Below are positions 1 to 11,189 of a DNA stretch of 64,000 bases, piece after piece. The position numbers and the translations under genes were made by a program. Position 1 is the first letter of the stretch. Every line of letters starts with the position of its first letter. The stretch is taken from contig NC_084941.1 of NCBI RefSeq assembly GCF_958298935.1, positions 12,064,001 through 12,128,000 of the forward strand, given 5' to 3'. The notes under the pieces are model-generated. The model did no database searches, was not told the origin of the DNA, and saw nothing but the letters and a program-made list of their open reading frames with translations. The DNA comes from Phragmites australis. Taxonomy: Eukaryota > Streptophyta > Magnoliopsida > Poales > Poaceae.

Positions 1-411
1 CAGTGAAGGGGTTATCACTGTCGGCAGTGATAGTCGGACGCCAAATCGATGTTTTTGGGACCGGAAAAATTAAAAAAAAAGTTGCACCCGAGGAGTGTGC
101 TTTTGGGGCGCCAGATCGATGTTTTTGGGACCAAAAAATTGAAAAAAAAAAAACTTAACTATCACTGCCGACTCTAGCCACCAACCGAGAGTGATGCTTG
201 ACGACTACCATTGCCGGCTCTAGCTATGAGCAACTACACTACCGGTTTATGGCTAGAGCCAGCAGTGATAATCAAGTTTCACTGTCGGTTCTTTTCGAAT
301 AACTTTTTAGTATCGGTCCTTGATACAAATCGGCAATGATACTCTATCATTATCGACGCGTAAGGAACCTACAATAATAAATCGGTATATAAGCATATTT
401 CTGTAGTAGTG
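1..411. mobile_element. Right end of a CACTA (En/Spm) transposon
   Basis: The segment ends at 411 with TTCTGTAGTAGTG, the reverse complement of a CACTACTACAGAA terminus. Inside it are diverged, inverted short subterminal repeats of the type TCACTGCCGNCTCTAGCC and GGCTAGAGCCNGCAGTGAT at about 160-300, the usual arrangement of transposase-binding motifs near CACTA ends. No coding sequence is visible. The rest of the element lies left of the window, so its length and autonomy are unknown. The terminal 13-mer is the same as that of the element at 60300. Confidence 0.8.
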
Positions 412-526
412 TAGGTACAGCTCTGTGCTAGCTCTAGGCCGATGGATTCATGGGGCTAAGTGAGCTGGTGTTAATGGCGAACTCGATGTGGGGGCAGGGA
501 ATGTCACACGATGCCCTGGCTATATT

Positions 527-1104
527 TAAGGGTGGAAATGGATGGCAGAAAATCCGAATTATTCGATTTCGTATCCGTTAAAATACGAATATGGGTATCC
601 GTATCCGTATTCGTTTCTGAAATGGATACTAAAATGTATATATCCAAATTCGTTTTTGAGATTTGGATTCAAATATGGATATCCGAATTTGAGATATATC
701 CGATTCATATCCGTATCCGCCAACCAGGGAACCAAATTTTGCTAAAGTTTTAGAAATTTCAGATATGAACGAAATTCCAACCCAATCAAATTGGAACAAA
801 TTTCAGTCAAATTTCATCAAATTTCAGTTAAATTTGATCAAAAAATTAAATTTCCAACATGAATTTTTAACAAAATTTCTAAAATTCCGGCCCAATCAAA
901 TTAGAACAAATTTCAGTCAAATTTTATCAAATTTCAGTCAATTATTTTTCAAAAATTTAAATTTCTGACCTGAATTTCGAAGATCGAGTAGATATCCAAA
1001 TGCAGATTCATATTCGAACTATCCGATTCGTATTCGTATTCGAGGATATCCGAATTCGTATTCGCAATTTGATTCCATACGTATTCGATCTGTTTTCATC
1101 CCTA
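527..1104. mobile_element. hAT-type MITE, 578 bp, with 8-bp target duplication
   Basis: The element starts TAAGGGTGGAAATGG and ends CATCCCTA; read inwards from the right it is TAGGGATGAAAAC, an imperfect terminal inverted repeat. It is flanked on both sides by GCTATATT (519-526 and 1105-1112), an exact 8-bp target duplication of the length typical of hAT elements. The interior is AT-rich and full of TATCCGTATCCG and CGAATTCGTATTCG variants plus AAATTTCAGTCAAATTT repeats. Open frames within it are low-complexity products of these repeats and are not genes. Confidence 0.88.
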
Positions 1105-1112
1105 GCTATATT

Positions 1113-1640
1113 AGCCGTGGCTCATGCAGTGTCCACGCGCTAATCTGGATCGAGGCCAGCCGTCACTCATGTCCACGCGCTAATCTGGATCGACGCAAGC
1201 ACGCCCGTTGGTACATGCGTGGATATTGGTGATCGAGGACGCTCGTACGAGTGGAGATTGCTGCGGCGGGCTAGTTTACTCTCCAGGTTTGCGCGGTTCG
1301 CTGGTTTTGTTGCGGGGGTAGGTGCCGCGCAGAATAACTTCGAGCACGGATATTGGAGCGCCGAGCCTCCGGCGGTCAACTGGGCCAACTGGGGGCGGCG
1401 CATCGGTCGCGACGCCGCGCGCGGTGGGGGAGCGGCGATCGATGGGGCGCGCGGTGGAGGAATTAGCTGGCCATGTCGGTGAGACCGATCGATTGGTTTA
1501 GGTGTGTGAAAACGGGAGTTTTCTAATGGTGGACATGGTGAGAACGGGGGATAAACTAGGCCCGCACTTCATATACACACGGAGTAATATTTCTTTAACC
1601 GAACCAAAAGTCAAACTTGCAACGTACATGCTAGATCAAT
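1113..1640. other. Unassigned flank, GC-rich in the middle
   Basis: No recognisable gene. About 1250-1480 is GC-rich and can be read through on the plus strand, but the translation is arginine- and glycine-rich and matches no family I know. It may be a fragment of a promoter or first exon, or simply GC-rich filler. Confidence 0.4.
1131..1193. repeat. Short direct repeat, 23 bp x 2
   Basis: An identical 23-bp word beginning GTCCACGCGCTAATCTGG occurs at 1131-1153 and 1171-1193. It is a local duplication with no mobile-element hallmark. Confidence 0.8.
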
Positions 1641-2110
1641 CACTGCTTAAGAAATTCACAATAGTGACAGATCATATCATAGGTATTAATACCCATCACT
1701 CTAAACATGTCAATGATATGGAATTAATGATAGGTCGTAACATAATTTATCACTAATGATAATAGTAACAGGTCGTAATTATGATCCATCATTAATAATA
1801 ACTCATCAGTGACAGATCATACTAAGTCAGTTATTATTGATAGGTTAAGCTGTGACCCATCACTCTGAATCTATCACTGATTAGTCATCATTAGTGACGA
1901 GTCATTCTAAGCTGATTATTAGTAACGAGTCAAGTTATGACCTATCACTAATAATGACTCATCAGTTATGGGTCATCCTAAACTAGTTATTAGTGATGAG
2001 TTAAGTTATGACATGTTACTAATGGCTAACTCATCAGCGATGAGTCATCCTAGGCTAGTCATTAGTGAAAGGTCAAGTTCTGATCGTCACTAATGACGGT
2101 ATTCACAAAT
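1640..2110. repeat. Degenerate tandem repeat of CACTA subterminal type
   Basis: Units of about 70 bp recur, clearest from 1912, 1984 and 2054. Each carries TTATTAGTGANGAGT followed by an inverted partner such as CACTAATNNTGACTCATCAG. Such AGTGACNGGTCAT repeats on both strands are characteristic of the ends of grass CACTA elements. No CACTA terminus adjoins the array, so it is probably a remnant. Confidence 0.6.
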
Positions 2111-2412
2111 ACTTAGCTCAATTTTGGTTACATGATTGTGTTATCGTTTATTGGTTCTGTTTTCAATTTTATATGGTGTTTAATTTAAGTTAGAGAAAAA
2201 TGTTTACTGCTCACTACAAAATAAAGTACATACAAGTAGCAATTGTGTGTAGAATGTCTATATAATAAATATGTGCATAGCATGATATTATATTTTTTAT
2301 TTTTTTTTATTTTTCTCACCTCAGTAACACTAGAACAGGATCTATTGTACATTTTTGCTTAACTTTGATGTATGAGGTGGTGACTATAGACACAAACACA
2401 TGTTTCAAAAAC
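2111..2412. other. AT-rich spacer without recognisable feature
   Basis: AT-rich sequence with a T-rich tract at about 2290-2315. I see no gene, terminal repeat or structural RNA. Confidence 0.5.
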
Positions 2413-2870
2413 CACTACAAGAGATTTGTGTATCTATGATGATCGATAAACGTCACAGAAATGATGGTTTTTTGTCATTAAAGTATATTAGTGACGTATT
2501 CGGTGTGTTATGCAATTTATCACATAATCTACATTATAGAATGTACTTGGTGATGATACTCAGAAAACCGTCATAGATTGTGAAACATTACATGACGATT
2601 ACGTCACCATCACTAAATGAATTTCATGATGATAACACTATTGTCACCAAATGTTGGCATTCTGTGACGATAACTGTCGTCATGGAATGTGTACTGAAAT
2701 GTCACAAATTTCTCTACAGAAATGGCTAATCTATGACAAAAAAATCGTCATACAAAGTATGTTTGCTGTGACAATACATTTCATCATAAACATCTTTGTA
2801 TCATCATGGAAGCTCATACAAACATACATGGATGACGAACAATAATATGTAATTAATTGTCACAGGATTG
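2413..2870. repeat. CACTA terminus and subterminal repeat zone
   Basis: After the CACTACAAGAGATTTG terminus come many short repeats in both orientations around the core GTGACGA/TCGTCA, for example ATCGTCATAC, CTGTGACGATAAC and CATGACGATTACGTCACC. This matches the dense transposase-binding zone expected in the first few hundred bases of a CACTA element. Confidence 0.7.
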
Positions 2871-3109
2871 CTCATAGGACCATCAGAGCACCATATCAAC
2901 AAGCATTAATAATATTATCCATGCAACACAGGCCATTACAACCATACATACATATCACTATACATAAGTATTCACCATCCTACTAGGATTCCAGAGTTAT
3001 CACAAAGTAAAGAACACATAGAACAATGGTTACGAGCTACACATTAAGTGCAAAATATTGCATGCCTTTAACCTGTCATGCATGTAAGTTACACTTCAAA
3101 AGCTTCTCA

Positions 3110-6100
3110 AGCATCTACCATGCCATTTCATTAAAAAGATGAGTAACCTGAGCTTTAGATGTTCAGTGATTTGCTCAAGAGTTTCATAACAAGTGCATCA
3201 ATTGTTTCTTGCTTTTTCTTCAAAATGGCCATGTCCTCTTCATGCCATTTGTTTGATTCATTTGCTTCTTCAAATGAACAATTTCTTCCTGCTGAGAACC
3301 AACAGTTTCACGCAGCTCTTACTCATTTCTACTCGCATTATTCATCTGTAGAGTTTGTTCTTGAACCAACTGTTTAAGTTCTCTTATGTATGCAACAGAT
3401 GTATTGGTACCAGTTTGGTTTGAACCTCCTGAGTGAATGCCCATATTCACCAAAAACTTACTTGATTTGTTGTACTTAGATATAACTCAACCTACAATTT
3501 CATCTACAGGTTTTGGGTATTGACCTTCTTCTGGAATTTTCACAATTGCAGTCTCCATAGCATCCTGAAATTGAATTCAGACAATACGAATATGTAGGAT
3601 TATTCTATACAGGGTGCATAAAGCTCCTTTTAAATAAAGCATGAAACAATTGGGTATGAACTAAAATTTGATGAAATGGGATGATCACAACATAAATAAT
3701 TCTAGTTGGGTTTTACACAAATCCATTTTTCATATGAGAAGCAAAATTTCCACCAACAACAAGAATTAAAAATACTCATCCATACTATCCCTGTTGAAAA
3801 ATGGGTTGCCATTAGGATCTAAACATGAGTACAAACTCCACAGTTTGGGCAGATGTAATACGTCTTAAACAAATCGGGCTGCTACTTGGCATGTCATAAA
3901 ATTAAATTATTCTATAACCCTCCCATATGAAGAACACAACACACTAAAACAACAATTTGGCTTTCCATGTAGATCAACGTATCATTCAAATAACATCACA
4001 CATGTACAATTTTATATTTGGCAAACAATATACTTACAATTACTTCTTGTACATCATCATTGTAACCCTTTGTCTTGTTGAAGTGGGTAGCCTTCAAAAG
4101 ATCCATCAAATTAGGTTCTTCCCCATTATTTTGGTCCTTTCGCATTGAATATAGAAGTATATCAAAATTGTGTTGGTTGATGGTTGTTATATTGTAATGA
4201 GCTAATCAACAATATTAACTTACCAAGGAGAATCTTTTAGCAACATAACTCTGAGAACCAGTCGTTTGGTGAAGTCGGACTTTTCCTCGATTTTGTTTGT
4301 TCTTTTGAGATGTTGCCTACAGATAATGAAAAGTCCATGTAACAAGCTATCAAATCAACCTAGGTAACAAACTATCAAATCTATGGATATCGACATATAT
4401 CAATCTTTTTTGGGGTTGCTAAAATAGATGAATGAAATATTCAATCAGCTATGCTACATAATGCCCATTGCAATACTCAAACATATATAGTAAAGTGGGC
4501 TTTTGATAAACATGGGATGTACACTACTAAGTCAATGTACATATTTTTATCTTTAGGGGTATAACTAGTAACAGATTGAGGAAGCTTGGGAAGAGTAAGT
4601 TGCCTCTTAAAATCAAATCTTTCTTTGGCTTGCTTTCCAAGATAGGTTACAAATTGGGTGCAGCTCAAAAAGAAAAAAAAAATGTAAAAGAAGCAAAAAT
4701 TGTATTATTTGTGCAGTACTAGAAACTACATATGAATAAGCAAAAACATGTACCACTCTTTCACACCTTGTGTTTTGGATAATTCCACTTCTGCACAAGC
4801 TTTGCCGAATCTTCTTGAGTAATATTTGGTGGGTTTTTTAGAGTACTTCGTTCTCCCGAACATCATTGAAATATTTCCTTTTCAGCCTATAACGCTATTG
4901 ATGGACCCCATCCTTCAGTAAATCAGAACATACTTTTTTAGTTATGTTATCAGCAACATCCATGTCAAAGCATATCTAATAGAGTAAATATAGCATTGAC
5001 TCAGTATACTTAAAATGCCCATCTAAAAGTTGAATGAGCAGCGAAGTGGAGGAAAGTTGGGACTCACAGCTAGGTAGCTCAAGTGATCGTAAAGGATATC
5101 TTATTCATTTTATTCTTATAATCCTTCCAATGTGGGTAGATAGGTACATGGTTCCGCACCACCATGCCAGACTCTGAAGCTAGGTTTGTTGCTTGCACAA
5201 GCTGCTCAGGTCGTTTCTTCCCTTCGACAAATGATTGCCGCATTTTACAACCCATAGATCTAGTAAGCTTGTTTAGCCCTCTCCCCCAGGTCGGGTTTCG
5301 GTGTTGCCTGGGATTTGGTGCTACAAATAAGTTCACATATTTACAATGGATGAGAAGTATGTTTGCAAGTTAGAAATTGGAATGAAAATACATTACAGTT
5401 TCCTACCTTCATTAAGCAATGGCATCTCCTCCTCAAATAGTCTAGCAGTATCACTAGCTTGGTCGACGAGAACATTCATGCTAGAAGTTCCCTCATTTGC
5501 ATCACTACTTGGTTGAGTCCTCCTTTCTTCAGGCACATGTGTGTTGGTTGATGGTTCTGATCCAAACCTTGTAGATTTAGAACATGGACCACCACATGGG
5601 GAGTTTCTTGATGCCCTTGGGTGTCTTGATCTAGGAGGCATTTGAGAAATGTTGTAGGCCTACATAAGACAAACAAATAGATATTATATATTTTTTGGCC
5701 AACAATATAAAAAGCAACAACAGAAGAGTCTCATAGCTAGTAGAATTAGTGAGCTGTACTAGATAATAAAGAAAATAAATTTAAGTGAACATCCAGTTCC
5801 AATACCAAAGTTTACAAAAATAAGTTACTCAATCTTTGACCTAGGAGATATGTTCACCATCGCCATTTCCTCTTCCTCTTCTAAACTGGCATCACCTTCT
5901 GTTGATTCGTTGTTCTCATTATCAAGAGGTTCATAGTCCGATGCAGATTCTTCACTGTTATTTTTCTTGATTGGCACTATTCTATAGTCATTTTTCCTTG
6001 TAATGGACAATTCATTCAGAAGGGATTTTACATGATTCAAGCCAAGTGATTCCTTTTTTGCATAGTTCTTGCTGATATTCTTACGCCTCTCCTCCTCGTA

Positions 6101-6115
6101 TTCATTAATTGACAT
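3110..6115 (-). pseudogene. CACTA TNP1-like gene (Transposase_24 family), decayed multi-exon
   Basis: The start at 6115 gives MSINEYEEERRKNI, a typical N-terminus of grass CACTA second ORFs, then an acidic stretch to about 5825. A second exon lies at about 5641-5393. The Transposase_24 core follows (5336-5110: RGLNKLTRSMGC, then EGKKRPEQLVQATNLASE). Further pieces are RLKRKYFNDV (about 4880), NPPNITQEDSAKLVQKWNYP (about 4830-4770), NKQNRGKVRLHQTTGSQSY (about 4300-4240) and EEPNLMDLLKATHFNK (about 4110-4060). A coiled-coil C-terminus runs to about 3110 with many Q/E/K residues. Frameshifts (near 4845) and stops break it. In En/Spm, TNP1-type proteins bind the subterminal repeats. Transcription points at the CACTA terminus at 2413, as expected for the last gene of such an element. 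Confidence 0.75.
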
Positions 6116-6950
6116 TGCTTACATAGACCAATAAGGATAATGTGAGTTGAGTTAATGATATTCTAATAAGGTGCTAATTTGTTCTTTATCAGAGACAAGT
6201 ACTAACTCAAGCTAACAAGTCACAGATTCACAAAATATCACACAACAATTCCAGAATGAACATTCAAAGGAAGCATGTAATATTCTAACGCAGAAGAGTG
6301 CATATTCCAGCCAAGAATAAATGTGAGCAAATGATTTGGGCCAAGGAAACACAAGCAAGGCTCCTGACTGCAAATCAGTAAGAACATAGAGAAAATTATT
6401 GAAAAACCCTCCATAAACCACATCACTCCCTTCCCCTACTCCCCAAGTTCTCACTATGAACAAAAAATCAGAACAACTTCTTGTTCGTTTCAGAAATAAA
6501 TATATGTTTTTTTTGTGAGGACAAGGAATTTGGTTACCTGGCAGTGAGCAGGAGGGCAACTTTCTTGTGAGCTCGTTCGGGAAGGCCAGTCAAAGCAGCC
6601 TTTTCGGTGGACAAGAAATTAAGACCTAGTAGTGTACAGAAATTAGATGCATCTATAGGAAGCGACCAAATAAACCAAGAAATATGTAGAACTGACCAAT
6701 ATTACCTTCACTTCTAGATTCAATGGCCTGTGACCTCCATAGCTAAATGACTGCTGCGCTGTCTAGCGATGGAGGCGAATTAGGGAGTGAGGGACGAGAA
6801 GATGGGTAGGGGAGGCGATTTGGGGAGAGAGTGAGGAGCCAACGGAAGGGAGAGGCATGATTTGGGGAGAGTGGGAGGAGCTGCTGGGAGGATCCGGATC
6901 CCCTAACTTCAGGGGGATGAAGTCACGAGTGAACAGTAATTTGTGAGTAG
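6116..6950. other. Region between the diverging TNP1-like and TNP2 genes
   Basis: No coding similarity. It should hold the 5' leader and promoter of the TNP1-like gene (minus). The TNP2 similarity begins abruptly near 6965, so its own 5' part and promoter are missing. The stretch 6770-6910 is purine-rich (GGGGAGAGAGTGAGG type). Confidence 0.4.
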
Positions 6951-9900
6951 ATGAACAGTTCTTTGACGTCAATTAATGTATACCTAAGACCATTGCCGGA
7001 AGATCTAAAAATATTGTGGAATGAAGGGGCGCAAGGATGGGATATATACAAAATAGAGAATTTCATGCTACGTGCCTTATTGTTCTGCACGATCGATTTG
7101 CCTAAACTACGTAACCTTTCAAGTCAGAGTAAACAAGTAGACACAATATGCCCTCATTGCTTAGATGGTACCGCGAGTATGTGGCTACCCCACTCGCGTA
7201 AAATGGTGTTCATGTGCCTCCGTAGGTTCTTTAACAAGTATCACCCGTACCTCAACATGAAGGAAAATTCGACGGAATGAGGGAGAGAGAGATTTATGTC
7301 CAAGGCACTACAATGGTCAAGAGGTGCACAATGTGGTTAAAGATCTCGATCTTGTGTTTGGAAAGGGGAGTAAAAAAAATCTAAGGATAGCAGTGGCATG
7401 TGGAAGAAGAGATCAATATTTTGGGAGCTACCGTATTGGAAGCACCTTGAAATTTGCCACTGCATCGACGTCATGCATGTAGAGAAGAACGTGTGTGAAA
7501 GATCAGTTGATCTTTTACTTAATATTCCAAGCAAGACGAAGGACGACCTCAACGCAAGGCTTGACTTGTTGATTTAAAGATCAGGCCCGAGTTAGCACCT
7601 AAGCCCTCCAAAAAAGGGAGAACAAGTGTCACACTCGGTTTTAAAACTAAAACCAAATGTAAACTATATGTATGCCAGGATCAGTTTATACATACATATA
7701 GCAATGTCATTAGTGGATGATAGACACAAGCTCATTACAATGTTATCTATTATAAAATGACCACAGTATTCTAAAGAAAATTATATGGCAGTGGAAAAGA
7801 AACACAATGCACTGCCCACTTCTCAGGTAGACGACCGGAAGCTCCACAAGCATAGAACTTTGCATCGTCTTCAAGATATTATTCATAAGCTTCACATTCT
7901 GAAAAGCAAGTGTTATTATTTCCAATACTCAATAAGTGGGGGAGAAGTATGACATGAAGGCTAAAACCAAAATTTCCAATCCTCTAGGGTTTAATTTGCA
8001 TAAAGGCCAATTTTTGCCTAAAGCTACAGAAAAGCAGTTTTATTTTAAAAAGGAAAGTAGCACAACAGATCTCCTTTACCTCTGAGAATTCAACATTTTT
8101 TTAACCATGGAAAACTTCCACCCGACTAATCATGTGAGGGTCCATGCCACTCATAACTGTGAGCACGGCTGAATATTCAGTTTGACACTCTGCAGAGGTT
8201 GTACAGTTTACCCATGAGTTGTGACCAACTCTTTTACCGGTACCCGCCAGTATCTTACACACTTTTGAGGTGTGCACCAAGAGATCACTACGAGGCTTTT
8301 CCAAAGAGTCTCCCAGTATGCACTTGCTCACTGAGGTTTCACCGCTATACATTAGTGGAGTAACCCTCCACCCCAAAAGTCCCCTCTTGTGCTAGGTAGA
8401 ATCGGGAAGTACCCCTTCCTTCTCTACACATCCAATTGTCTCATACATCACTAGGAGAGCATCTAATTACTTAGCCAAGCCATACCATATAGGTCTCATG
8501 GTTGTACTGTTGTCATGGGTGGTCACTCTACGAACCGGTACTTATTATGGTCTGGGCAAGACAGCTAGTTAACCAACAAGGGTAAACACTAATCATATCC
8601 ATTCAAGACAATCAAGCCTGGAACACATCAATAGGCACACACCAACATACCTTTCATACCCAAACCCTAGATTCCTGATTGCTAATTCGCTTAATAACAA
8701 CACATATCATAATCTACTTTTATCTCAACGTTTAATTTCATAGCTCATGATTCCTCACCTACATACTACATGTTCATCTAAAATCATGGCTAAGCCGAAA
8801 CATGACAATATTGAGAATATAGGCATCTACAAGTGTAAAACCTATATATAAATCTAGTGTTTGCTATACTACCCATTTCACCATAAAAACAGCAAGCATG
8901 TTTTGTGAACTAACTTTAAATGAAAACTGGGCTCACAACATGGTCAAGACACTTTCCTTCATCAAGGTGATGCACGGTTCCTTCAAAGTCTTCTTCCTGG
9001 AAATTCCCGAACTGCTCTTGAAATGATTCATCTACACGAGCACACAATCAAACATAAGAACTATACACTAAATAGTACTAAAACTTGGAAAACCCCCTAT
9101 AAAAGATTCTACACGTCGCTACAAGAATTTAAGCACAAAGATCTCCTAAATCGGAGTTAAGAGCAAAACATTGTGAGCTTTCAAAGTTCTAGGGACTTTT
9201 CTGCAAAATTACCAAATTTTAGTGTTTATTTTTATACTGAAAGCTAATTATTTTGCAATTCATTACTTAAGCTGATGTCATAAATCAACAACAATTATTT
9301 TATAAGGGAAAAAGGGTGTGGACCGGGTCTATATGACCGGGTCAAGCATGATTATAACCTATAGAAAATTAAATTTATAAATTAATTTTATTTCTAATTG
9401 AACAAAAACCTATAACCCCTATTTAATTCTAACAAAATTTTATCTATTGAAAAAATTTGAAAGTTAGGGTGTTACAACGAGGCTTCCTCCTACTTGCTAT
9501 AATCCGAAAAAGGCTGAGAGAACTGAACTGTGCTAGTGCTTGTATGGTGTGAGAGTTTCATTTAGTTACTCTGCCAATATCTCGAAACTTGTTTCAATGC
9601 AAGATTTGAAATTAGTTGGCAAGAAGTCGCATGTTGCCATGTGTTGATGACACATATGCTTTCTGTTGCAATCTGAAATATCCAGCCGACCTATCTCCAA
9701 GACACAATCACCAAGTTGTGTTACTTGTTCAACACATTTTCTCAAAATGTCATCAATCCCAAAGTAATTGATGTTTTACAAGCTGATGTGGTGAAGACAC
9801 TATGGTACATGTTATCATTCACCTCGTGAGAGAGATAAAGATATAAGGCCTAGTATTCCTACGTCAGATGTACCCGTTTGAGAGGTACATAGGAATTCTC

Positions 9901-10690
9901 AAGAAGTAAGTACAGAATCGATCTCATCCAAAGGGCAGCATCGTCCAAGGTTATGCAACCGAAGAGATAGTCGAGTTCTGCATTACATGGAGCAGCTCAA
10001 ACCAATATATGTGCCCATGTCTCCCCATGAGGGGAGATTGGATCGGAAGGGGACCATAGGTAGGAAATCAATCATTGCTAACTTTTTCACGTTATCTAAA
10101 GCCCATTTCATGGTCTTACAACATATGACTAAAGTATCTCTGTAAATCAACATGCATAAGGACGTGCTACGCAGAGATAATCCAGGACGTACAGAAGTTT
10201 GGATCACAAAACAGTACAATCGTGGCTTCAACAACTAGTTGGCAGCACAAGCCAGTAATAATAGTTCAATAGAGGACAATATTGGCTGGTTGGCAAAATG
10301 GCCAAGTCACACAGTTGTGACATTTGAAGCATACGACATAAATGGGTACACCTTTTATACCAGAGCACGGGATAGTAAGAGCATGGTACAGAATAGCGGT
10401 GTACGCATAGATGCCTTTCAGGCCAAATGTGGGGTCTGTGTGTACTATGGGTACATAGAGGAGATTTGGGAATTCGACTATGTACGTTTCACGATCCCCT
10501 CTTTCGGTGTCGTTGGGTCACATTCTCAAGTGTTTAGGTAGACAAGTACGGAATGACTATTGACCTCGAATGTGCCGCATACAAAAACGAACCATTTGTG
10601 CTTGCCAAGCAAGTTGTCAAGTCTTTTATGTGCAAGATCCAGCAAATCCAAAGCTTCACGTGGTCCTTCAGGAAATAACGATTTGAAAGG
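6951..10690 (+). pseudogene. CACTA TNP2 transposase fragment (Transposase_21 plus DUF4216), split by an insert
   Basis: This is the catalytic transposase of CACTA elements. Recognisable blocks in order: VYLRPLPEDLKILWNEG (from 6979), ICPHCLDGTASMWLPHSRK (about 7145-7205), SIFWELPYWKHLEICHCIDV (about 7410-7470), VMHVEKNVCERSVDLLLNIP (about 7465-7530) and PSKKGRT (to 7626). The insert 7627-9476 follows, then LPPTCYN (9483) and LCYLFNTFSQNVINPKVIDV (about 9720-9780). The DUF4216 block is at 10239-10541 (WLAKWPSHTVVTFEAYDING, RIDAFQ, YYGYIEEIWEFDY), with residual similarity to about 10690. The N-terminal third is missing. Several stops and frameshifts lie downstream of 9510. Without the insert and one copy of its target duplication, the reading frame across 7626/9477 is continuous. 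Confidence 0.85.
7627..9476. mobile_element. Solo-LTR-like insert (1,850 bp) inside TNP2
   Basis: The insert starts TGTCACACTC and ends GGGTGTTACA, so it has TG...CA ends whose termini are imperfect inverted repeats. The flanks are ACAAG (7622-7626) and ACGAG (9477-9481), a 5-bp target duplication with one mismatch. It has no coding region, primer-binding site or internal pair of repeats, so a solo LTR from a long-LTR retrotransposon is the simplest reading. Part of it (about 8145-8400, with GTGAGCACGGCTGAATATTC) resembles 40595-40720 in the other solo-LTR-like insert, so the two probably belong to related families. Confidence 0.7.
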
Positions 10691-11189
10691 GGATGACCGC
10701 ATGATGCTATACTTTGGGATGGATCGAGAACACAGTTAATAAAAATATGGCTGATAACAAAGATCCGATATAAACATGCAACATGATATGACAACCACAT
10801 AATATAAATACTAGCACGGAGTACACGTACAACAGTAACACAGAGTCCTAGTACATAACACCATAAAACTAACAATGACATAGAATCCTACAAGTTACGT
10901 CCCCTCTTAGGGACAAGGCCCTCGATCGCATCTGTCCTGGGGACCCTGCGCCTCCTTGCTTGCACCTAGTGAGCTGAGTACGTTAGGCAGTCCGGTTGAA
11001 TGAGCAGCCAGCGAGCTATGGAGTGGCATACTCATCCTAGGAGGGATGAGTCCCCGGGAGTGGTGCGCCTAGTAGCTGCGACGCACCAAGCTCGTCAGTC
11101 TATCTAAAGATAAAGTCATACCTAGGGAACTAACTAACGTCCCTACTAAGCAACTCCATGTAGCTACCCTGTGCCTCTACTTCCGGAGA
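10691..11189. other. Junction between CACTA and MULE-1, no clear gene
   Basis: The last TNP2 similarity ends near 10690 and PMD-gene similarity starts somewhere above 10890. The minus strand of about 10890-11100 reads as an arginine-rich tail that could be the end of the PMD gene. I could not place the element boundary more exactly. Confidence 0.4.

Larger units (their letters stand above)
2413..10690. mobile_element. CACTA (En/Spm) transposon, left end and coding region
   Basis: The left terminus reads CACTACAAGAGATTTG at 2413. Inside are subterminal repeats, a minus-strand Transposase_24 (TNP1-like) gene (about 3110-6115) and a plus-strand TNP2 gene fragment (6951-10690). The TNP2 part is interrupted by a solo-LTR-like insert at 7627-9476. 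I could not find a matching right terminus (expected to end in CTTGTAGTG), so the right side is lost or lies beyond MULE-1, which follows directly. In En/Spm elements TNP2 and TNP1 normally share a strand. Here they diverge, so TNP2 may come from an inverted segment or from another CACTA copy. Confidence 0.75.

Noticed and set aside
527..968. Open frames within the hAT MITE
   Set aside because: They are translations of TATCCG and AAATTTCAGT repeats.
1219..1482. GC-rich plus-strand open frame of 87 codons
   Set aside because: Arg/Gly-rich translation, no family motif and an equally long frame on the other strand; composition alone explains it.
9983..10234. Minus-strand open frame in the TNP2 region
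   Set aside because: Lies opposite recognisable TNP2/DUF4216 coding sequence on the plus strand and has no motif of its own.
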